From Anaeramoeba flamelloides (Eukaryota > Metamonada > Anaeramoebidae), in assembly GCA_027625915.1 (NCBI GenBank), contig JANTQA010000060.1:2852001-2916000 (forward strand): a DNA stretch of 64,000 bases, given 5' to 3'. The notes under the pieces are model-generated. The model was not told the DNA's origin and did no database searches. It worked only from the letters and a program-made list of their open reading frames with translations. Shown here piece after piece: positions 23,368 through 34,880 of this stretch. Position 1 is the first letter of the stretch; the number at the start of each line of letters is the position of its first letter. A program made the position numbers and the translations under genes.

Positions 23368-26300
23368 AGTTGAGACAATTAACTTTAAATTTTAAAAGTT
23401 TATTAAACTATTTGAAATTATTTTTTGAAATCATTTCTGAATCTTGAATGTTTTTTAGTAAAAAAAAGGGTTAAGTCTAGATATAAATATTTTATATTTT
23501 GAAATATTGAAATAATTTATTTTGTAAAAAGAAAGTGCTCAGAAACTAATTTATAAATAATAATGATAATTCAAAAAAAAAAAAAATAATTTTGATGAAA
23601 AAAAATATTTTTTTAAAAAAATCTCCTAATGTAAATATATTTCTCAACTCTATTAATTTTTTAACATAAAATATTCTTAATAGAAAATAGTAAACCATTA
23701 CTTGAATGCATTGATGTTTTCCCCGTGAAATATAGAGGATCTCAAAAATTGCTCGAAGAATTAAGCATTTTCGATGAAGATTTCGAAATTAAAACAAAAC
23801 TTCTAAATCCACCTAAACACCAATTTTCATTATTTAATTTCAATTCTCCAAAAAAAAAGAATTTAATTAACCATAACGAAAAAAAAAGTAATGAAAAAAA
23901 TCTGGATTACTCTTTTTGGATAGTTGAAAAAATTTTAAATATCTTTTTTAAAAAACAACATTATTGTTTTGTAACTTTCCAGGTTTGTATTAAATTGTTA
24001 TTAGAATTAGTTTATGATAGTCACAAATCCCCCCCTTACTTAAATATTAAACATTTATCTTTACTTGATAATGCTTATTTATTATCAATCAAAAAATTAC
24101 AAAAAAATATTGTAAAAAACCCAATTGGCAATTTATTTATGGATTTGTTTCGTGATGAATATGAAAAATCTTTACGCTATTCTATTAATTTTGAGAAAAT
24201 CATTAGCGACCCAGAATTATTAATGAAAATGCCAGAATCCCAATTTTCAGGTGTTGGTAAGTTTTTTTATTTTTCATTTGTTTTGTTTTATATTATTCTA
24301 TCTGTTGAGAATAACCAAAAATAAGTAAAAATGAATTTTTTTTAAAAATGCCTAGTCATTTAACATGAATTTATCCCATACCCGATATGTGACTTGTAAA
24401 CTAAAAGGGTATTGTGAAATTTACCTTCTTATGATTTTTATAAAATTCAAAAAATACAAAAAAAAAAGTTTTAGATGCTCTCAATACAAACAATTCAATT
24501 AACAGAAAAAAGTGTAAAAGGGTTCCTAATTAAAAAAAAATTCAAATTTTAGGGGAAAAAAATCCACTGGATCTCAAAAACAAAAACTCAATAAAAAAAT
24601 TCATAGAATCTCTATGAAAAAAAAATTCAATTAACTAAAAAAAAAAATTGAGAGGATCTCATTAACAAAAAATTCAAATACAAAACAAAGTTTCAAAGAG
24701 ACAGCATAAAAATCAAATTAAAAAAAAAAAAAAAAACAGTTTAAAAGCATTCTCAAATCCAAAAAATCAAAATGAAAAAAAAAAGATTCATCTTTTATTT
24801 TCTATTTCCAAATTGTTAAATTTCTTCAATTTAAAACATTTTTTTTAAAAGTACACAATCAAGTTAATTCGATTTAATCTGATTTGTGGTTATTGTTTCA
24901 CCTCAGTATTTGATAAAATAAGGAATTTGTAACATTCTTCTTGATAAAACTAATTCATTTGAAAAATGAAAAAAATGAAAAAAAAAAACAATATTCAAGA
25001 TATCAAAAGCTCCAAAACATTACATTTCGAAATTAACACAGTTGTATTCGGAATTATAAATTCTAAACCTTCAAATTGGAAATTGAGGCTCGTTTTTTGA
25101 CTTTTTTTTCTAAAAATTTCATTGTTTTTTATTGTTGGTTTTTCAAAATATATCATACACAAAATGTTAGTTTGTTTTGAATTCATGTTAGTCCTTATAA
25201 AAAATAGCTAAAAAGTTTTTTTTCAATTTCAAAAAATTTTTTTTAGAGTGTAAAAGACGCTACGGTTAATATTTATTTTTAATATTTGATCTTGAAGTAT
25301 GGATGTTTAAGGAATAAAATTGCGTTTTAAAGAATGAAGAAAGAAATAATAAACAGTATAAGTATTAAAAATAATAATAATAATAATTCTTGAATTGTGA
25401 AATATTTAGAAATGATCATTTTCAAACAAAAAATAAAAATTGATATAAAGTGCTTTATTTCATTTATTCTAATTATGAAATTTGTGAAAACATGTTTGAA
25501 TTAGAATTAGATAAAAAATTTTAACTATTTTGGCTACATTACTTAAAATGCAAAATATTGATTTTTTTCATAAGATTTTCAATTTTTGTTTATATTTTCA
25601 GTTTGGCTTGTTTTCCTATCATATTTTTTTTTTAGGTCTGTTTAATTTTTTGATTTTAGTAAAAATATTTGGATTCAAAAAAAAAAATAATTTCATCTAA
25701 AATGTTCAAAATTTTTAATTTGTTGTGTTATGTAATTAATTAACAAGATCTTTTTTACTTTGAGATCAAAAAGTGTTATAAAATTTCAAACATTATATAA
25801 ATATTTTTCTTATTTTGGAAAAAGACTTAATTCTTGAAAAAGTAAATTTAAATTATCCTAACCTAACCTATAAGTACCAAGAAAGTAAAAAACAAAATCT
25901 CGTTCAAGAATCTTCAAAATATTCAAATTTGATTTTCAAACTCGAAATAGAGAAGATATTACAAAAAGGTGTGTTAAATTGTCTGGAAAGTAGATTTTGT
26001 GCTAAAAAACAAAGAATTTGCTAAAAAATTAAATCTATTTGTTAGCTTTTTTTAAAAAAAAAATAAAGGTGGTAATACCTGAAGAATGAAAAAGGGTTAT
26101 ATTGTATGTGGTATAAGGCCATTTTATTTTGGTTCTTAACTGATCAGTCTTTCTCTGTGTATGACTTTTAAAGTTTGTAAAAAATGAAATTTCTAGTTTT
26201 TTTTCTTTCCCCAAATCTGAATTTAGGAGAGTGTAACGCAAATAGAATGGTTCTTAAGTATTAGATAAAAAATGTGGTTTTTGGGTTGTCAATTGAAATT

Positions 26301-29300
26301 TTCATTTCCCTTTTGCTCTATTACCTAAATAATAATAATAATAAATTTGTTAAAAGTTAAAAATAAAACAAAACTTAAATAAAAATGTTAATTGACAACC
26401 CAAAAATCACATTTTTTTATCACTTATCTACCAATCTAAACCATTTTCAAGTCAAAGTGGTACAGTTTAGGGACGAATTACATGTTTCTAAAGGGATTTG
26501 AATTGATATTAGAAGAAAAATGTCTTTTAAAATTTCTAAATTTAAAATCATTTTTCATCATTTTTTTACATTATGAATTTTTTTGATAACCTAATTCTAA
26601 ATTTCTTTTTTTTTTTATTGTAAGATCTATAGTCATTCAGTAAAAATGTGTTATTTTAATGTTACTAAAACAGTAAAAATGATTGTTGGGAAATGATATT
26701 GATTTATATTGGAATTTTCTTTTGATCTTCAATAAAAGATCAAAATGAATATAGTTATTTTTCTCAATAGGTGCCAAAGAATTTGGGTTTTTCAATTTTT
26801 AAGAAAATCTATTGATTTATTAGCTTTATTTCAGACGGATACAAACTATAATTTAACGTTTATTATTCTAATAAATTTTTATTTGTTCTTCAAAGGTCAA
26901 TTCTAAAAAATAATTGATATTTGAAAAAAATGTTGAAACCCTTTGACTAAAACAAAGTTTATTTGTTTTATATTCATCAATCAGGATTTCGAGGAAAAAA
27001 AGAGAAATTCCATTTTTTAATAAACATTAAAATTCATAATGAGAGAAATATTGATCTGTTAAGAACCAAAATAATATGACTACATCCAAAACAATATAAT
27101 ATTTTTTTATTTTTTTTTTTGTTTTTCATGGATCGGAAACATTAAAGGGGTGTTCGGTTAAAGGAAAACAATTTCTAACCCATTTGAAAATTTAAAAATC
27201 ATGATAGTTTTCTTATTTTTTTAATATTATAAAATAAGATTTTACTTTTGTCTTCAAACTTTCGTAATTGTGAAAACCAATTTTGAATTATTGGAAATTT
27301 CAATGTTTTAACCATACGAAATAAGGGACTAATTCTTGATAAATTAAATTAATTTTATCTTTTAATTATTCTTATATTTCAATATTTGATAATTATAATT
27401 ACTCCAATTCAAATAACGGAAAAGTAGAAATTTCCAATTTATTAAAAACACTAATTTATTTATCAAACCAAATTAATAATAATATTGATTACAATAATGA
27501 TAAAAATAAAATAATTTATTTTTCAAACTTTACATATTGTAAAAGTTTAAAAAAGTTACAAAATGTACCAAACAAAAACAAATTGATTTTTATTCAAAAA
27601 AATATTTCAACATTAGAAATATTTAATTTCTTAAATAATTATTGTGTTATTAGATTTTTAAGGAAAGGAAATAATAAACTTGTAATTTGGGGAAAATCTC
27701 GAAAAAAATAAAAACTTTTTAAAAAGAATATTAATAAATAAACAAAAAAATATTCCAAATGATTTATATATAAAACATTTTTTGAAGAACAAAGAAAGAT
27801 TATTAATAAAAGGTTCTAAAAAAAATGAAAAATAAAAATCAAAAAATAAATATTAATATAGCCTCTTTAAATATTTGTGGCTTGAATAATTCAAATAAAA
27901 TTTTTTAAATTAGAATCTTTTTTATTAAAATTTAATATCGATATTTGTTTAATACAAGAATCCAAAATAACAAAAAAAACCAACTTTCACAAACTATTTC
28001 TCTGTGAATAAAAAAATCTTATGGAAATAATGGAAATAAGGGTGGTTTACTAATAATAATAAAAAAGATATTTCTAGAATTTTTTCGTGAAATATTAATT
28101 GCTGATTTAGATGTAATGGGAATACAATTTACTGATTTAATCATTATTAATATATATCGGAGAAATGACCGAAATATTGAAATTAATAAAAAAATAATAA
28201 ATATCTTAAGAAAATACCAAAACAATAAAACAATTATTGGTGGTGATTTTAATTTAAATGAAAATAAAATAAAATTATTTGAAAAAATTTAATTTTAAAA
28301 TATTTCTTAATAATAAACCAAGTAGAAAACCAAACAATTTGGATTATTTTTTTAACAAATTTTAATAATTTAAAACTCAATAAATCAAAGACTATCAAAA
28401 ATTTTATTAGTGATCATAATACAATTATGAATAAATTTGAAATAAACTCAAATTGGGAAATCAATGATATCTATAAAATTAAAGATATTCCAACCTTTCA
28501 AGAAGACTTTCTCCAATTCTTTTCTCGGCAGAATTTTAATTTAAATGAAGAAAATTTTATTTTATTTAAAAAAAAAATATAAAAAGAAAGAAAGAATAGT
28601 ATTTGATATCAAACAAGATAAATTAAAAATTAATAATTTACTTTATAAATTGTTTGATAAAAATGAAACTTTACATAAAATCAAAAAAAATTAATGAATT
28701 AAATTACTTAAAATTACTTAATCAAATAAATGAAGAATATAATAAAAATAAAAACTTTTGGAAAACATTAAATAAAATAAGAGAAACTTCTACAAAAATG
28801 TTTTTAAATAATGAAACCATATTCACAGTGTATAACGATTTTGTAAAATCAATTAGTCAAAAAACCTAATACAAATATAATTAATTATATTAAAAAAATT
28901 TAAAATTAATAAAAATTCATTAAATCCAATTGACATAAAGGAAATTTTTTGATCAAGATAAAATTAAAGAAATAATCAAATTTCAAAAAAATAAATCAGT
29001 TAAAGAATTTGACAAAATAAATCATTATAAGTTTATAAAAAAACCAACCAATTCAATATTTATTAAATTATAATTATTTTATTAAAACAGTTCAAAATAT
29101 TTTTTTAAATTGGATAACAGACGAAACTGAAAAAAAGTATAAATTTTATCAAAAAAAAGAAATTTATTATTTATTCATAAATCGGGGGATGAAGGCGAAC
29201 CATTAAATTATCGACCTATCTCTATAAATCAATCTCTTCCAACATTTTTTTTAAAATTAATATACATTGGAATTCAAGACTCATGGGACTTGATTTCAAA

Positions 29301-32300
29301 AAAAACAATTTGGATTTAAAAAATATTTTGGAACAAAATTGCTGTTTTAAATTTATTAAGAAAATTTAAAAAAATAAAAAATAAAAATAAAAATACAGAA
29401 TACTTTGTAGTTACTATAGACATACAAAAAATGTTTTGACTCTATACAACACTCGTTAATATATCAATCTATTAAAAAAATTTATCAAAAATGAAACAAT
29501 TAAAAAATTGGCTCTTGAGATATTACAAAAAAAGAAGGAATTGGAGTTTATCAAGGAGATCCCTTATCACCAATTCTCTTCGCATTTATATCTCATTTCC
29601 TACTAGAAAAAGTTAAAAACTTTAGCTGTTCATGTTCAAATGTATGCAGATGATCTTATTCTTATTATGAAAGGGCCATTAATCTCTCTAAAAATTAATT
29701 TAGAAAGTATTTTTTGAAATAATAAAAAAGATTCGGGATGAACCCACATAATAAAAAAACCAATATATAAAAAAAAGAATAAAAAGATATTTTTTATCTT
29801 GGGATTTGGTTAGAAAAAAACACGCATCTTGAATATAATTTCAAAAAAGTGGAAAAGTCCTTGGAAACACTTAATCGATTGTTTCAACAAAATAAACTCA
29901 ACAATGGAGTCAAAATAACTTCTTTCAAAGCTCTTATTTTAAGTCAACTTTATTATGGTCTTGAAATATTTGACTTGAAACAAAATGATTTTGAAAGAAT
30001 TGATAGATTTATCAATAAAACAGTCACAAATTTCTTACAAATTAATATCCATTCACCTCGATTAATTTATAAAACTGAAGCAAAAATTGATCTCGCTAGA
30101 TTAAAAAATATACCGAAGAAAATATAAATTGATAGAAAAATTAGATTTCTTAAATTTAAAAAAAATTAAAAAACAATACTAAATTTTCGAAAATTGGAAA
30201 ATGAAAATATTAATTGGCACACTAAGGGATTAAAATTATTAGATTTAGAATTAAAAGTTTTTTCGATTAACCGAATTGGAAAATTCACCTAGTTGGAAAG
30301 TTCAACAATATCTAAAAATTATAAAAACAACAAAATTGCAATTTCAAACAACAAAAATATTTAAACTGGAAAGCTTCAAAAACAATTCTAAAATTTCGAA
30401 ATTTTACTAATTGTTTAAATAGGTACTCTTATGTAACAAGTAAAAATAAAAATAAAAATTGTGATTTATGTAAAGAAAAGTTAAATATTGATATCATTGA
30501 AGATTTCGATCATTTTTTATGGGACTGTCCGGCCTATAAAATAAATCGAAAAATCTGGATATCTGAATTTTTTGAAAAAATAAAAAAATTAATAATATCA
30601 GAGATATTATTAATAAAAAAGAATTCATCATATATATTATCATTAGTAAGTGATAATAAAATTTGTGATTCTTTAACAAAATTTCTAAAAAAAAGTTTAG
30701 AAATTAGGGCACACAGGAGAAAAGCAATTTTCTCTCTTCAAAAATAAAAATAAAAAAAAAAAAAAAAAAAATAAAATTAAATTAATTTTAAATTTAAGTA
30801 AACACTGTTGTAAACATGGTGTATATATTTTTAGAGTTTTTTTGATAAAAAAATTGTTACTTTTTTTTTATTTGATTTTGAAGGGAGAAAATTAATATCC
30901 TCTTACGACCGTTACGTTTTTCAGAATCCAAAAGAATAGTTCAAAATCTATAAATTATTCTTTATTTCTTAAATTAAAAAAACTTAGGAACTTGATGGCA
31001 CTCAATGTTACTTCCCTAATTTCCAAATTTTTGTTTAGAAATTTTAATAAAGAATCATAATTTTCTTTATCATTAACCAATGATAGAATAAATAATGAGT
31101 CTTTATTTTGAATGATATCAAATTTATTATTTTTTATTATATTTCTTTATGTGGATTAATTCTATAATACAAATTTTTTGATTTTTTTCATAGAATTGGC
31201 AGTACCATAAAAAATGATTGATATCTTCATCTATTTCAGAGTTATGGTATTTTTTGCATAGATCACAAGATCTTGTTTTTATTTTATTCTTATCATAAAC
31301 ATAAGAATATCTATTTAGATAATTTGTGAAGTTTCGTAATTTTAGAACAGAAGTTGAACCTTTCCATTTTAAATATTCTTGTTGTTTATTTATGTTATTG
31401 CTCTACCTGATAATTTTTAAATATTCTTGACCTTTCCATTAAGAACTATTTATTATTAAGCTTTCTGTAAATTGGTTTAGATTTAGTTCTAATAATTTTA
31501 AGGTGTCTATTCCCGGATTAATATTTTCATTATCTTTTTTTGTAAACTTTAAATTTTTTGGATATAAGTTCAAAACCAAGAATTTCTTATTTCTTTTTGA
31601 GTTTATATCATCTTTTATAATGTATTTCCAAAAAAGTGGGACAATTTTTTAATACATTTCATAAAAAATCATCTTTGTTAGTGAAGTTATTTCTTAATTT
31701 ACAATATCAAATTCAGTTAAATATTAATACAGATTGAATCAATTACCCATGTATTTATTTCAAAATATGTTCTTTAAAATATTTCCAAAAAATATAAAAA
31801 AAAATTGTACTTTTTTTGGACAAAAAAATGTACGACCAATTTCAATAAAAAACTGGAAATATGGCAAGGGTACAAATGATTTATTTAACAATAAAATACA
31901 GTTCTATGTTTTCAATTCTAATTGAAAATTTGTTGGTATTAAAAAAGTTATGAAAAAATTTTTTTCGATCAAAAATAATAAATAATAAACACCAATTTTC
32001 AACCCTAAAAAATATCAGATAAAATCGAGATCAGAAAATTTAATATATTTTTTATTTAATACAATACTAAGAAACAAATTGAATTATTATCAAGAATCGA
32101 TAAATAGTATTTAATGATTTTATATATTTAAATACTTTTTTGAAGATTGGGTTTAATAAATACATTTTAAAATAAATTTACCCCACTTTTTTGGAAATTG
32201 CTTATATCAAAATTCTGACTTGGTCAATTTTTGCTTCAGAATTATAGATTATCCTTAGAGAATGTGGGTTGATTTTTGGGGAGAGGTTATTATTTTTATT

Positions 32301-33991
32301 AATAAAACAATAAATTTAGTCAAAATCTTTTTGAGTTAGATTAAATATAACTAATCCATAAAATAACTGGATAATATATATTGATTTGAACGTTTTTAGT
32401 TTTACTCCATTGGCTAATTTTTGTTGACTAAAAATCATTTTGATTATTTTGAAGTAATATTTCCCTTTTTTATAGTTTTTTTGTAAATGCTTTTCTTTTT
32501 CTAGCAAAATTCCTAAATATTTTATATCAGATAATTGATTTGATATTAATGTTTTCACAATATTTGGATTCATTCCAAATTCTTGAATAATTTTATATAT
32601 TAATATTAATTTTTTGTCAATTTCTGATATTGTTCCTTCCCTTACTAAAATTAAGTAATCTGTGAAAAAAATTGATACTTTAAAATTATTGACGAAGTTT
32701 AAATCACACTCTAAATTTTGTTTTACTTGAATTTCCTATAAGGTGATTTAAGCATAAAATCATAAATTCCGCGATTATTCAAGGGAAAGACACCCAAATG
32801 TTTTTATGTTTAAAAAGTATAAACAAAAACAAAAAATTGAAAAGAAAATAAGAAAAATGAAATTTAAAAAGGGTTTATGGGAGAAATTGGAAAAAATCAA
32901 AAAAAAAAAATATTATCTCTAATTATGAACACCCAAAATCACAACCACGATATTTTTGGTTGATTTAATTTAATAATCGATTGATCATGAATATTAATTT
33001 GGGGATCTTTTTTTAATTATTGTAATTTCTTTTTTCTTTTTGATCTGATTTGCCTCAAACCTTTGGTCATTTTTAGCCTTTACTTTTTAGTTTTTATTTT
33101 CAAGTTGCCCATGCTTTTGTGTTTCACTTTATCAGTATTATCAAGTAATTCACTTGATCTCTTTCCTTTTTAACTCTTCTTCCAAGTATAAAGAAAATTC
33201 ATCCAGGGGAAAAAATGGAAAAAATGGAAAAAATGGAAAAAATGGAAAAAAATAAAATTGATACTTTGTTGATCCTTATCTTATTTTTGAATTCAATAGA
33301 TTGTATATTATTATACAACTCTAATATAGACTATATCTTTAAAAATTGTTCTTCTGTGTTTTATAATAATAATTAAGATTTATCAAAAAGGGGGGCGTCT
33401 GACAAGGTTGAAAAAACTGTGAAAAATATGAAATTATTTTTTATGTTACGCAGATTAAGGAATAATCTCTTAGGTAAAAAGGAAATAAATTTGCCCTTAA
33501 ATGAGCCAGAAAATGATATCACGTATAAGGTTTCACAAAAAGTTGAATCGCTGGGAAAGAATATAATTCCATGTTATGTAAACAAAACGCAAATGTTCCA
33601 AAAGGTTGGTCAAAAATATTTAATTATTGAAAATTCACATTTTTTACTACTAAAACCAAATCAGTTGGATCATGGTAAAACTGCTGTCATTAAATATAAA
33701 TGGGATTTAAGGGATATTCGTTTTTCCCTTGTTGATGATGAAATAATGAAATTCCGAATCTTAAAGGGCAAAAAACGCTTAATTAAAAATAAAAAAAAAT
33801 TGGAAGCCAAAAGATTTGTAAAATCAGAATTTCTTCTTTATTTTGGAAAAAAAATGTATATTAATGCAACTAAAAGAGAAATAAATCGAGAATTAAATTC
33901 GATGCACTCAAAAAAGCTTTCATTGTTAAAAGATCTTATTGATTTGGAAGTGAAAGAAATAACTCAAAAGTTTATCTATTCGAAAAAATAG
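11995..33991 (+). CDS. CLEC16A: CLEC16A/Ema/TT9 family endolysosomal protein (FPL domain), 8 exons over 22 kb
   Basis: Exons: 11995-12059, 12157-12285, 12399-12787, 13053-13185, 17756-18263, 18447-19038, 23684-24256, 33378-33991. They join in phase to 1000 residues plus TAG; human CLEC16A is about 1050. The N-terminal FPL domain is strongly conserved: [26 protein letters not shown] across a junction, [45 protein letters not shown] and [12 protein letters not shown]. Exon 4 has [11 protein letters not shown]; exon 7 has [14 protein letters not shown]; exon 8 has [17 protein letters not shown] and a pleckstrin-like tail, in the same order as CLEC16A. Residues about 300-410 and 500-570 are low-complexity Lys/Asn/Gly inserts. 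The family works in endosome-lysosome traffic and autophagy. Introns 4, 6 and 7 (4.57, 4.65 and 9.12 kb) are full of transposons. Exon 6 contains an AAG run encoding about ten Lys. Confidence 0.9.
13247..14047. mobile_element. TTAA MITE family 1, copy c, in CLEC16A intron 4
   Basis: It is inverted relative to the copy at 9188. TTAA at 13243-13246 precedes the left end, and the right end GGAGAAGCTAATCA mirrors the TGGATTAGCGTCTACC end of copy b. Internal blocks match, such as AAAGACTGATTAG near 13635 and GAGACATTTGAACTTTGGC near 13960. The right-hand TTAA is not preserved. Confidence 0.6.
14461..15521 (-). mobile_element. 5'-truncated LINE (family A) with 21-bp target duplication, in CLEC16A intron 4
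   Basis: Identical 21-bp direct repeats (14440-14460 and 15522-15542) flank it, the mark of target-primed insertion. The minus strand reads from just after the RT active-site motif: [31 protein letters not shown] and [11 protein letters not shown] (open for 197 codons, 14855-15448). After a frame break comes a C-terminal zinc motif, CPLC then HFLWICPS, ending in LSIRATRV at 14486. The 3' end is GTGTAATTTACACTTC followed by an AATAATAAAAAA tail. This end is shared with the SINE-like copies. Confidence 0.88.
15543..16059. other. CLEC16A intron 4 spacer
   Basis: AT-rich intron sequence without an open frame or recognised repeat. Confidence 0.4.
16060..17105. repeat. dispersed repeat family 4, copy 1 (with a nested MITE), in CLEC16A intron 4
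   Basis: It aligns with the reverse complement of about 26450-27190. Matching blocks include TTTTTTAGAATTGACCT at 16628, AAAACTAATTA near 16708, TTTTGATCTTCAATTGAAGAT near 16809, TTTCAATAACATTA near 16883 and AAAATGATTTCAATTT near 16995. The outer ends are uncertain. No coding capacity was seen. Confidence 0.5.
16396..16625. mobile_element. 230-bp TA-flanked MITE nested in repeat family 4
   Basis: CTGATAAATT at 16396 and AATTTATCAG at 16616 are perfect inverted repeats, flanked by TA at 16394-16395 and 16626-16627. The matching family 4 copy near 26910 lacks this segment and reads straight across one TA, which confirms the insertion. Confidence 0.68.
17106..17755. other. end of CLEC16A intron 4
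   Basis: AT-rich noncoding DNA with several poly-A and poly-T tracts, running up to the acceptor CATAG at 17751-17755. Confidence 0.4.
18334..18376. repeat. (CT)n(AT)n microsatellite in CLEC16A intron 5
   Basis: A CTCTCTCTCT run followed by about 14 AT units lies between exons 5 and 6. Confidence 0.9.
19293..20548. mobile_element. 1.26-kb inverted-repeat element with clustered ATCGCGAT subterminal motifs, CLEC16A intron 6
   Basis: GAGGTTTTGATG at 19293 and CATCAAAACCTC at 20537 form the terminal inverted repeat, flanked by TA on both sides. Just inside each end lies a 150-200 bp zone with many variants of AAATCGCGATA (19335-19485 on the left; 20410-20530 on the right, in the opposite orientation). 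Such subterminal motif clusters are known from DNA transposons where they bind transposase. The middle part has no open frame of note, so it appears to be non-autonomous. No second copy was seen in this window. Confidence 0.68.
20549..21535. other. CLEC16A intron 6 spacer
   Basis: AT-rich, with long T runs near 20717, 20765, 21171 and 21312. Nothing was recognised. Confidence 0.4.
21536..21710. repeat. direct repeat R, copy 1
   Basis: It shares about 170 bp with 22207-22380 in the same orientation, most clearly GTTATCAGAATAAAAAAGA and ACCTCAAGAAACCACCATT. It abuts the 3' end of the LINE fragment that begins at 21725. Confidence 0.7.
21725..22995 (-). mobile_element. LINE fragment (family B), minus strand, interrupted by repeat R
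   Basis: It matches 30975-32697 and, on the other strand, the 3' half of the LINE at 27400-30770. Shared blocks are AATAAAGAATCATAATTTTC near 21799, TTATCATAAACATAAGAATA near 22039 and TAGAATTTCTTATTTCTTTT near 22614. On the minus strand these correspond to the zinc-motif C-terminus and the RT thumb. The match is broken at 22135-22440 by repeat R and flanking sequence. The frames are heavily decayed. Confidence 0.7.
22207..22380. repeat. direct repeat R, copy 2 (inside the LINE fragment)
   Basis: Second copy of the repeat at 21536-21710. A diverged relative of its T-run plus TTTAAGAAATAAAAA edge may lie near 52480. Confidence 0.65.
22996..23683. other. end of CLEC16A intron 6
   Basis: AT-rich, with a mixed A/G tract at 23338-23367 (about 22 A then 7 G). 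The intron ends at acceptor AATAG (23679-23683). Confidence 0.4.
24257..26245. other. first part of CLEC16A intron 7
   Basis: Starts with donor GTAAGT. Bases 24520-24790 are A-rich with loosely repeated words (AAAATTCAA, GGATCTCA), possibly a worn tandem array. The rest is AT-rich without a supported gene. Confidence 0.4.
26246..26445. mobile_element. small inverted-repeat MITE (GGGTTGTCAATT family), copy 2, in CLEC16A intron 7
   Basis: The ends AATGGTT and AACCATT are inverted. The arms are nearly palindromic over about 45 bp, including TTTTTGGGTTGTCAATT near 26278 and AATTGACAACCCAAAAATC near 26391. It directly adjoins repeat family 4 copy 2. Confidence 0.7.
26450..27190. repeat. dispersed repeat family 4, copy 2 (inverted), in CLEC16A intron 7
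   Basis: This is the reverse complement of 16060-17105, without the 230-bp MITE of that copy. It is noncoding. Confidence 0.5.
27400..30770 (+). mobile_element. nearly full-length decayed LINE (family B) in CLEC16A intron 7
   Basis: In order on the plus strand: an ORF1-like remnant (about 27430-27710, with [16 protein letters not shown]); ATG at 27823 starting an endonuclease with [31 protein letters not shown] near 28235 and SDHNTI near 28420; an RT with YRPIS-like, [14 protein letters not shown] near 29555 and an intact YADDLILIM near 29645; the thumb [11 protein letters not shown] near 29940; and a C-terminal zinc motif, CDLC then [10 protein letters not shown], near 30460-30540. It ends in an A-rich tail at 30745-30770. 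Many frameshifts and stops break it: the longest piece is 92 codons, so it is dead. The domain order fits APE-type LINEs. Confidence 0.88.
30975..32697 (-). mobile_element. LINE fragment (family B), minus strand, interrupted by a MITE, CLEC16A intron 7
   Basis: Reads on the minus strand from FFTDYLILV (RT active-site region, near 32670) through [23 protein letters not shown] (open 32316-32573) and the thumb to the C-terminal zinc region near 31200. It is split at 31620-32202 by a TA-flanked element. The 5' side meets the tail of the SINE-like element at about 32690. Confidence 0.75.
31620..32202. mobile_element. TA-flanked MITE inserted in the LINE fragment
   Basis: The ends ATTTCCAAAAAAGTGGG (31624) and CCCACTTTTTTGGAAAT (32183) are inverted repeats, with TATA at both outer edges. 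The LINE copy at 22640 reads uninterrupted through the same place, which confirms the insertion. A 63-codon plus-strand frame (31734-31925) has no recognised domain. Confidence 0.75.
32685..33240 (-). mobile_element. SINE-like retroelement, copy 2, CLEC16A intron 7
   Basis: On the minus strand it runs from about 33240 down to 32685 and closely follows 63850 down to 63270; shared blocks include GAACACCCAAAATCA at 32927, TTCAAGGGAAAGACA at 32777 and TTATTTTCAAGTTGC at 33094. Its 3' end (GAGTGTGATTTAAACTTCG on the minus strand) corresponds to the LINE family A terminus. A short (GAAAAAATG)n array lies at its 5' edge (33209-33250). Confidence 0.62.
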
Positions 33992-34672
33992 AATTTTTTT
34001 TTTTTTTTTGAATATTTTTAATAAAACCAAGTTTTTATTATCAAAAAAAAAAAAAAAAAAACAGATATTTATTCAAAAAACAATGAATAATCAAAAATAT
34101 TTGCTTTTTTTTAATTATTAAAGAAAAAAAATGAAAAGGTGTTTATTTATTCTCTGTTAATAAATTATTTTTTGTTTTTTTTTTAAAAAAAAATATTTTT
34201 GTGATAATTTTTATCATTTTTATTTAAATTTGTTTAGTTTATATCTTTAATCTTTTGGATTGATTATCAATGTTTTTGAAAAAAAAAGAAACTTTTAAAG
34301 TTAAATAAGACACTTTTCAGCGAATTTTTTGAAATAGTATGATGTTTTTATTCATTTATTAAAAAAAAATAGTATCATTTGCTTTACAACTTACTCTAGT
34401 AAATAAAAGGATTTTTAATCAATGATGGTGGGGCAAGATAAATGTAAATAAATTGATTATAAGAATACAACCAATACAAAGCTACCATGAAATTTTATCA
34501 ATATCAAAATTTATACGTTATTATAAATTTTTAAAAAGTTCAATATGAGAATAATAAAGCTCATATTGAAAAAAAAAATTCTTAAATGAACCAATATTCA
34601 AGAAGTTTTTCTGATTTTCAAAAAATAAATTTTCAGAACCCAAAATGACTATAAACATCAAAAATTCATTAA
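33992..34672. other. intergenic after CLEC16A
   Basis: AT-rich 3' flank. Part of it (34450-34560) is an inverted copy of 36160-36250, so a further diverged repeat lies here. No gene was seen. Confidence 0.4.
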
Positions 34673-34880
34673 GGGAGTAGCTACACCATAAGACATGATA
34701 GAAATTTCAGAGAGACGAGATAAGAACATTTTATTTTAGTGGCGTGTGATCATAGATTCTCTAAAAATTTTTTTAAAAAAATTATTTGATATTTTAATTT
34801 TTAGTAATGTTAAACAATTAAAAAAAAGAGATATTATTGATAAAATATTTTTTTTTTTTTATTATTTTTTTATTAAAATA

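Noticed and set aside
25815-26024. 69-codon frame in CLEC16A intron 7
   Set aside because: No domain, TTG start, no flanking splice logic that keeps the CLEC16A phase.
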